The position numbers and the translations under genes were made by a program. Shown piece by piece: positions 60,038 through 64,000 of a stretch of 64,000 nucleotides of DNA. This stretch comes from Lepidodermella squamata. Its lineage: Eukaryota > Gastrotricha. The DNA lies in contig JBLDXI010000063.1 of the NCBI GenBank assembly GCA_047495785.1, forward strand, positions 186,001-250,000, given 5' to 3'. Numbering within the stretch: the stretch's first letter is position 1; each line of letters begins with the position of its first letter. The notes under the pieces are model-generated. The model was not told the origin of the DNA. It saw only the letters and a list, made by a program, of their open reading frames with translations, and did not search any database.

Positions 60038-63000
60038 TCAGGAGGCGGGGGTGAGCGGCAACTCGGGTCCGCCGCCGTAGATGCCGAGCAGGAACCGCCA
60101 CGCCGCTTCGTTGAGCCGCACGAAATCCGACGCACCAGCCTTCAACTGCCAGCTGCTCTGGCTCTGGCTCTGGCTGCTCAGGCTCGTCGCTATCGACGTG
60201 TTGTCGATGGGCCCGGGTGGCGGCACGAGCCCGCTCGGCGTCAGACACGTCAGGCCGCTGGCGAGGTGCTCCTTCGCATTGGGCTGGTTCGACGCGAAGG
60301 CGCGCCACCGGCGGAACCACGGCCCGGCCACGCCGTAGCAAGTGCAAGCACTGCTGCAATCGCCGGTGGTGGTGGCGGTGGCGGTGGTTGGGCTACTGCT
60401 GCTGCTGCTGGCGTGGCTGTCGGTGAGGCGGCGGTACGTGTCGAGTTCGTGGTGCTGGCGCGCGCGCAACTGCTCGGCTGCCGCCCGGCACCGCTGGCAC
60501 TCGGTCAGCGTGTTGCACGCGGGGCCGCCGCCGCCGCCGCCGCCGAACGAAGCCGTCATGAGCGCGTAAGCGGCCTGCGGCACCGGCTCCACCAGCTCGG
60601 CGACGCACGGGAACAGCCGCGGCTGCACCGCGCCGTGCTCACACAGAAAATCTGAACATAAAAATGAAACGAAACACATGAAGAAAAATCCAGTACTAAT
60701 AATTATGATGCCAAGTACCGTATATTCCGTATTAGCTTCAGGGGGCATTGTAATTTCAAAGCCTCGAAAAAGGGGGGTTGTAAACGGGACGTGTTACAAT
60801 TGCGAGCATGCGACTTTATTGTTTCAAAGCAAGTTTTCAAGTGTTGAAATTGAGTAAAAATAAGAATAAATTGATAATTTTTGAACTACAGCTTGTAAAG
60901 TCAACAGCTTTTCATCAAAATCGAGAACGTCGTCGTTCGATTGCGAGTTTTCCGCCATTTTTATGCAAATTATTGAAATTTTAAAATGTTAGTTTTCTTC
61001 AAATCATGAATGCTAGGAAATCGACAGCTACTTTGGCAATTTTCGTTGCTGAACTTCTCTCACTCGGCTATGTTTCGCCATTTTCTATCAAACAAGCCCA
61101 TCAAACGCCTCAGAAATGGAATTTCAAAACGATAGGCGCTATTATTTTAGAATGCGATTTTCAAAGTTTGAATTTGAATTTAGGACCCGGGTAGCTATTG
61201 CGAGTATGAGGCTTTAATTTTTCAAAGGGCTTAAAAAGGGGGGTTGTAAACGGGACGGGCGGTAATAACGGGTATATGAAGCTATTACGGAATATACGGT
61301 ATTTTTCATGAGCTACATGAGCCTTAGATCAGGGAGAATGACACCTTTGATGCCTATCTAGGCAATAGGCAATCTAGGCCTATCTAGGCTGTTGAGACTC
61401 GGACAGGAGCCGAGCGCCCGCGCCGTCCCGAAAAGCCTACCCAGGCTTCTGCTTTCTCCTCAACGCGCCTACGATTTTGAAATGCAAAGGAAACTACTAC
61501 AACTGAATCAGGCGTAATTGCCTAAGCTTAGTTTCTGACATCCATATTCGCGGGTTCATTCGCGGGTTGGTGCCAGGGTTCAATGATAACTACAACTAAT
61601 TTGACTGTTGGGACTGTTGGGTTCGTCCTTAATCAAGGTATCAAGTGGGAGAAACTAACCGTAGTTGGAAATGGGCCCGGGCTGCGCGAACGTCAGCAGG
61701 CGCACGAGCCACTTTTTCGACACGTAGTAAACCAACGGCGAGTTGCTGCTGCTGCTGCTGCTAAGCATCAGTTGCTGCTCTTGCTGCTGCTGCTGTAGAA
61801 GTGCTGGTTCAGCGTAGCGGTGTTGCAGTTGCGTCGGCTGCTGTGGCAAGACCGTCATGGCCGTCGTCGATCGCAACGTCGACGACTTGCCGCCAGCTTT
61901 TCGCTTGTCGCGTTTCGACGACGACGACGTGCTGGCGGTGGTGCGATGCCGCAGTTGCTGGTAGTTCGAGGAGACAAAGTTGTTGTTGCTGTTGCTGCTG
62001 CCACTGGTGGAGGAGCCTGCTTTGGCGGTTGGCTGGAAGCGCCGCGGCCGGGCAGACGCCGGCGACGGCGATGCCGAGTACCGCTGCGACGACAAATCTG
62101 GCTGCGACGCGGACGCTGCGACACCAGCCGCCGACGCAGGCCTCTGCTGCTGCTGCTGCTGCTGCAACATGTACAAGTCATCACTCGTAGCCGTCATCGA
62201 AGTCATCGCCATCGCATCGGAGCAGGAATCCGAGTAAGAAAACTGCGACGAGTCGATGAGGCTCGGCCGCGATTCGGCGGCTCGCAGCAGCGCGGCGGCG
62301 AGTTGCGACGACCGCCCGGCCACGCCCGCCAGCCGCCGCAGCAGCGCCACGTGCCGCGCACCCGGCCGCCGCCGGTAGAACAGCACGTACGCCTGGGCCC
62401 GCGCCACCTTGTCCACAGACTGTGCAACACACAAAACACAGCGTGTACGATTCAACTGATGACTCAAATCATCGATGCATGCGACTTACGATTTGCGTGC
62501 AGTAGTCGTCGTCGTACTCGAACCACCGCTCGTTGCCGTCGCCGCTGCTGCTGGGCTCGTGGCGGCACAGCGCCGTGTAGTGCCCGGCCGCCGGCGAGCC
62601 GTCGTGTACAATCATCGCGACCAGGTCGTACAGCGTCGACTGCCCGTCATCGTCAGCCGAGCCGTTCACGTTCATGTTCGCCGCCGCAGCCGAGTCGACT
62701 TGCATCGCCGTGTCCTCCTCAGCCGCATCACCGCTGCTGCTGCTGCTGCCAGTTGTCGAAGCAGTAGCCGTAGTACTAGTCGTAGTAGTGGCTGACTCTG
62801 AAGATGCATCACCACCATCCGTTGACATGAACGGCCGCAAGTCGAGCCCAGTCAACGGAAACGACACGTGCTGTTTGATTCTAGAGAAGACAAAAACAAC
62901 CACACTTTAGTAGTGCACACATCTAAACCATTTCTCTCGACTGAACGACTCAACGACAGTTTTAGTGGACATCTTCCAACGTAACATTCTATTATAGTTC

Positions 63001-64000
63001 TTGCTTTCAAAGTTTGCCACAACCTGGTGAAAGTTTTGATTTGCTTCGAGATATCGAATCAGACCCCTTGTAAACTTGTCAACTGCGATTGCTGTTCTTC
63101 TCACGCCTTTCTCAATCACGAAAAGTCACTAATTCTCGCTGGATTTGAATAACACGAGTGTGAGAATTTCATGGAGCCGAGCCACTACATGTCGAAAAAA
63201 TTCCAGAGAACGGTCAGATTTCGACGAATTCAATCAAGTGCAGAAAACTTGGCAATTTGAACCGTTTTTCTATCAGCTACGTTGTTACTAGGTAAAACAT
63301 GCTTCTAAAATCGCTTATTGATGGGTATCCACGGTGTTGAAGACTATGACATACAAAAATAAGGGTGATGGTTCATGGAATGACTTGAGATAGAATGACC
63401 ATGATGTGTAACATGAGATACCAGAATCTAGTTTTTTTCACAAGCATATCGCAAGTCGTGGACTTACTTGGAGACGCCGGCATTCATGTCGTGGCGGAAG
63501 CGCTTCAGGTGGATGCACAGCAGCTCGGGCAGGCCGAGCAGTTCGGCGTAGCGCACGCCGTTGCGCAGCTTCTCGCACTTGTCGCAGCTGTACATGTCGT
63601 CGCCTTTCAGCTCGTCGGCGGCGAAGAACGCGGCGAGGCAGTCGGCGAGCGTCGGCTGGTTGCCACTGCCGCTGCCATTGCCATTGCCACCGCTGCTGCC
63701 GGGCGCCCACGACGGCAGCCACGATTTCAGCCACGACATCCAAGTCGACGACGACGACGAGTGAGATGCCGAGTGCGACGATGGAATGACGATGGGGTAG
63801 CGCATGCCGCTCGTGCCGTCGATCGACTGCGCCCGCCGCAGCACCTGCAAGTCGGCGTGGCCTGGGATGGGTAGGGACAGGTCTTGGAAGCGCTCGCGCG
63901 TCGTCGACACGTTGCCGCACGTCAGGCATTTCACGCACGAGCGAATCTGCCCGTCGAACAGCGCCGAGATTATCGACTCGAGGCGAGCTGGTGCAGGCGA
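60038..64000 (-). CDS. USP20/USP33-like ubiquitin carboxyl-terminal hydrolase (5' part outside window)
   Basis: Cysteine protease that removes ubiquitin. Exons in coding order: 64000-63468 (5' end off window), 62880-62490, 62419-61660, 60651-60038; phases match; about 765 residues present. Order: USP fold with SIISALFDGQIRSCVKCLTC, FQDLSLPIPG, zinc-binding CLTC and CDKC pairs, LLCIHLKRFRHD, then HVSFPLTGLDLRPF, the catalytic His box AAGHYTALCRH and WFEYDDDYCTQI. A poly-Gln/Ser linker follows, then two DUSP domains ([27 protein letters not shown], and WFRRWRAF...PPGPIDN...IYGGGPELPL). Two C-terminal DUSPs after the USP domain define the USP20/USP33 pair (VHL-interacting). The N-terminal UBP zinc finger and catalytic Cys would lie right of the window. 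The first DUSP has its GGGP loop expanded to seven glycines. Confidence 0.92.
60714..61303. mobile_element. TA-flanked inverted-repeat element (MITE-like) in USP intron
   Basis: The ends are near-perfect inverted repeats (CCGTATATTCCGTATTAGC at the left; complement of GCTATTACGGAATATACGG at the right) flanked by TA on both sides (near 60716 and 61300), as expected for Tc1/mariner- or pogo-type insertion. Inside, GGGGGGTTGTAAACGGGAC occurs twice (about 60770 and 61240), with GCGAG.ATG...TTTCAAAG also twice, so it has an internal direct duplication. No transposase frame. Element core about 585 bp. Confidence 0.75.
61353..61393. repeat. Short tandem TATCTAGGC-type repeats
   Basis: Three or four copies of CTATCTAGGC / CAATCTAGGC-like words within 45 bp of the USP intron, shortly after the TIR element. 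Confidence 0.6.

Noticed and set aside
62674-62910. Plus-strand frames over the USP exons
   Set aside because: Antisense shadows of Ser/Gln-rich codons in the USP gene.

Overview
The window is nuclear DNA of an animal, probably an invertebrate. Genes are split by GT-AG introns, many only 57-72 nt long. tRNA genes have eukaryotic isoacceptors (A34 anticodons), an intron in tRNA-Tyr and oligo-T Pol III terminators. The proteins are animal families: type I diacylglycerol kinase, HSPA12-like Hsp70, USP20/33 deubiquitinase and a Ly6/uPAR GPI-anchored protein. I cannot name the species; a protostome is a guess.

Region 1 (1-26139, continuing off the left edge) is a tandem array of tRNA units. The basic unit is 3,558 bp and carries 20 tRNA genes that together serve 19 amino acids, all except Met: Val, His, Ser(GCT), Asp, Gly, Ser(CGA), Phe, Tyr (with intron), Ile, Thr, Ala, Trp, Pro, Gln, Glu, Leu, Asn, Cys, Arg, Lys. 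Units 3-6 are 4,312 bp because the same 750-bp terminal-inverted-repeat element with an AAAT target duplication sits between Asn and Cys. Unit 7 stops just after Ala. Copies are almost identical, so they have been homogenised or recently amplified.

Region 2 (26140-47001) is a gene-bearing island between two tRNA arrays. It holds an unrecognised multipass membrane protein (minus), an eight-exon CEP162-like coiled-coil gene (minus) and a nine-exon type I diacylglycerol kinase (plus). The intergenic DNA is AT-richer, with scattered simple repeats.

Region 3 (47002-49979) is a second, short piece of the same tRNA array, cut inside Glu at its left end and inside Trp at its right end. Its Asn gene has a changed anticodon (GTT to TTT), which would read Lys codons.

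Region 4 (49980-64000) holds an HSPA12-like gene with a long disordered N-terminal part (plus), a small secreted protein (plus), a Ly6/uPAR protein (minus, convergent with the previous gene, predicted 3' UTRs overlapping), about 2.8 kb without a recognised gene, and the C-terminal two thirds of a USP20/USP33-like deubiquitinase (minus, running off the right edge) with a TA-flanked inverted-repeat element in one intron.

The protein genes do not form a pathway. The striking system is the tRNA array: a near-complete elongator set packaged in one repeating unit. Exon structures were worked out by hand from splice signals and reading phase, without transcript data.
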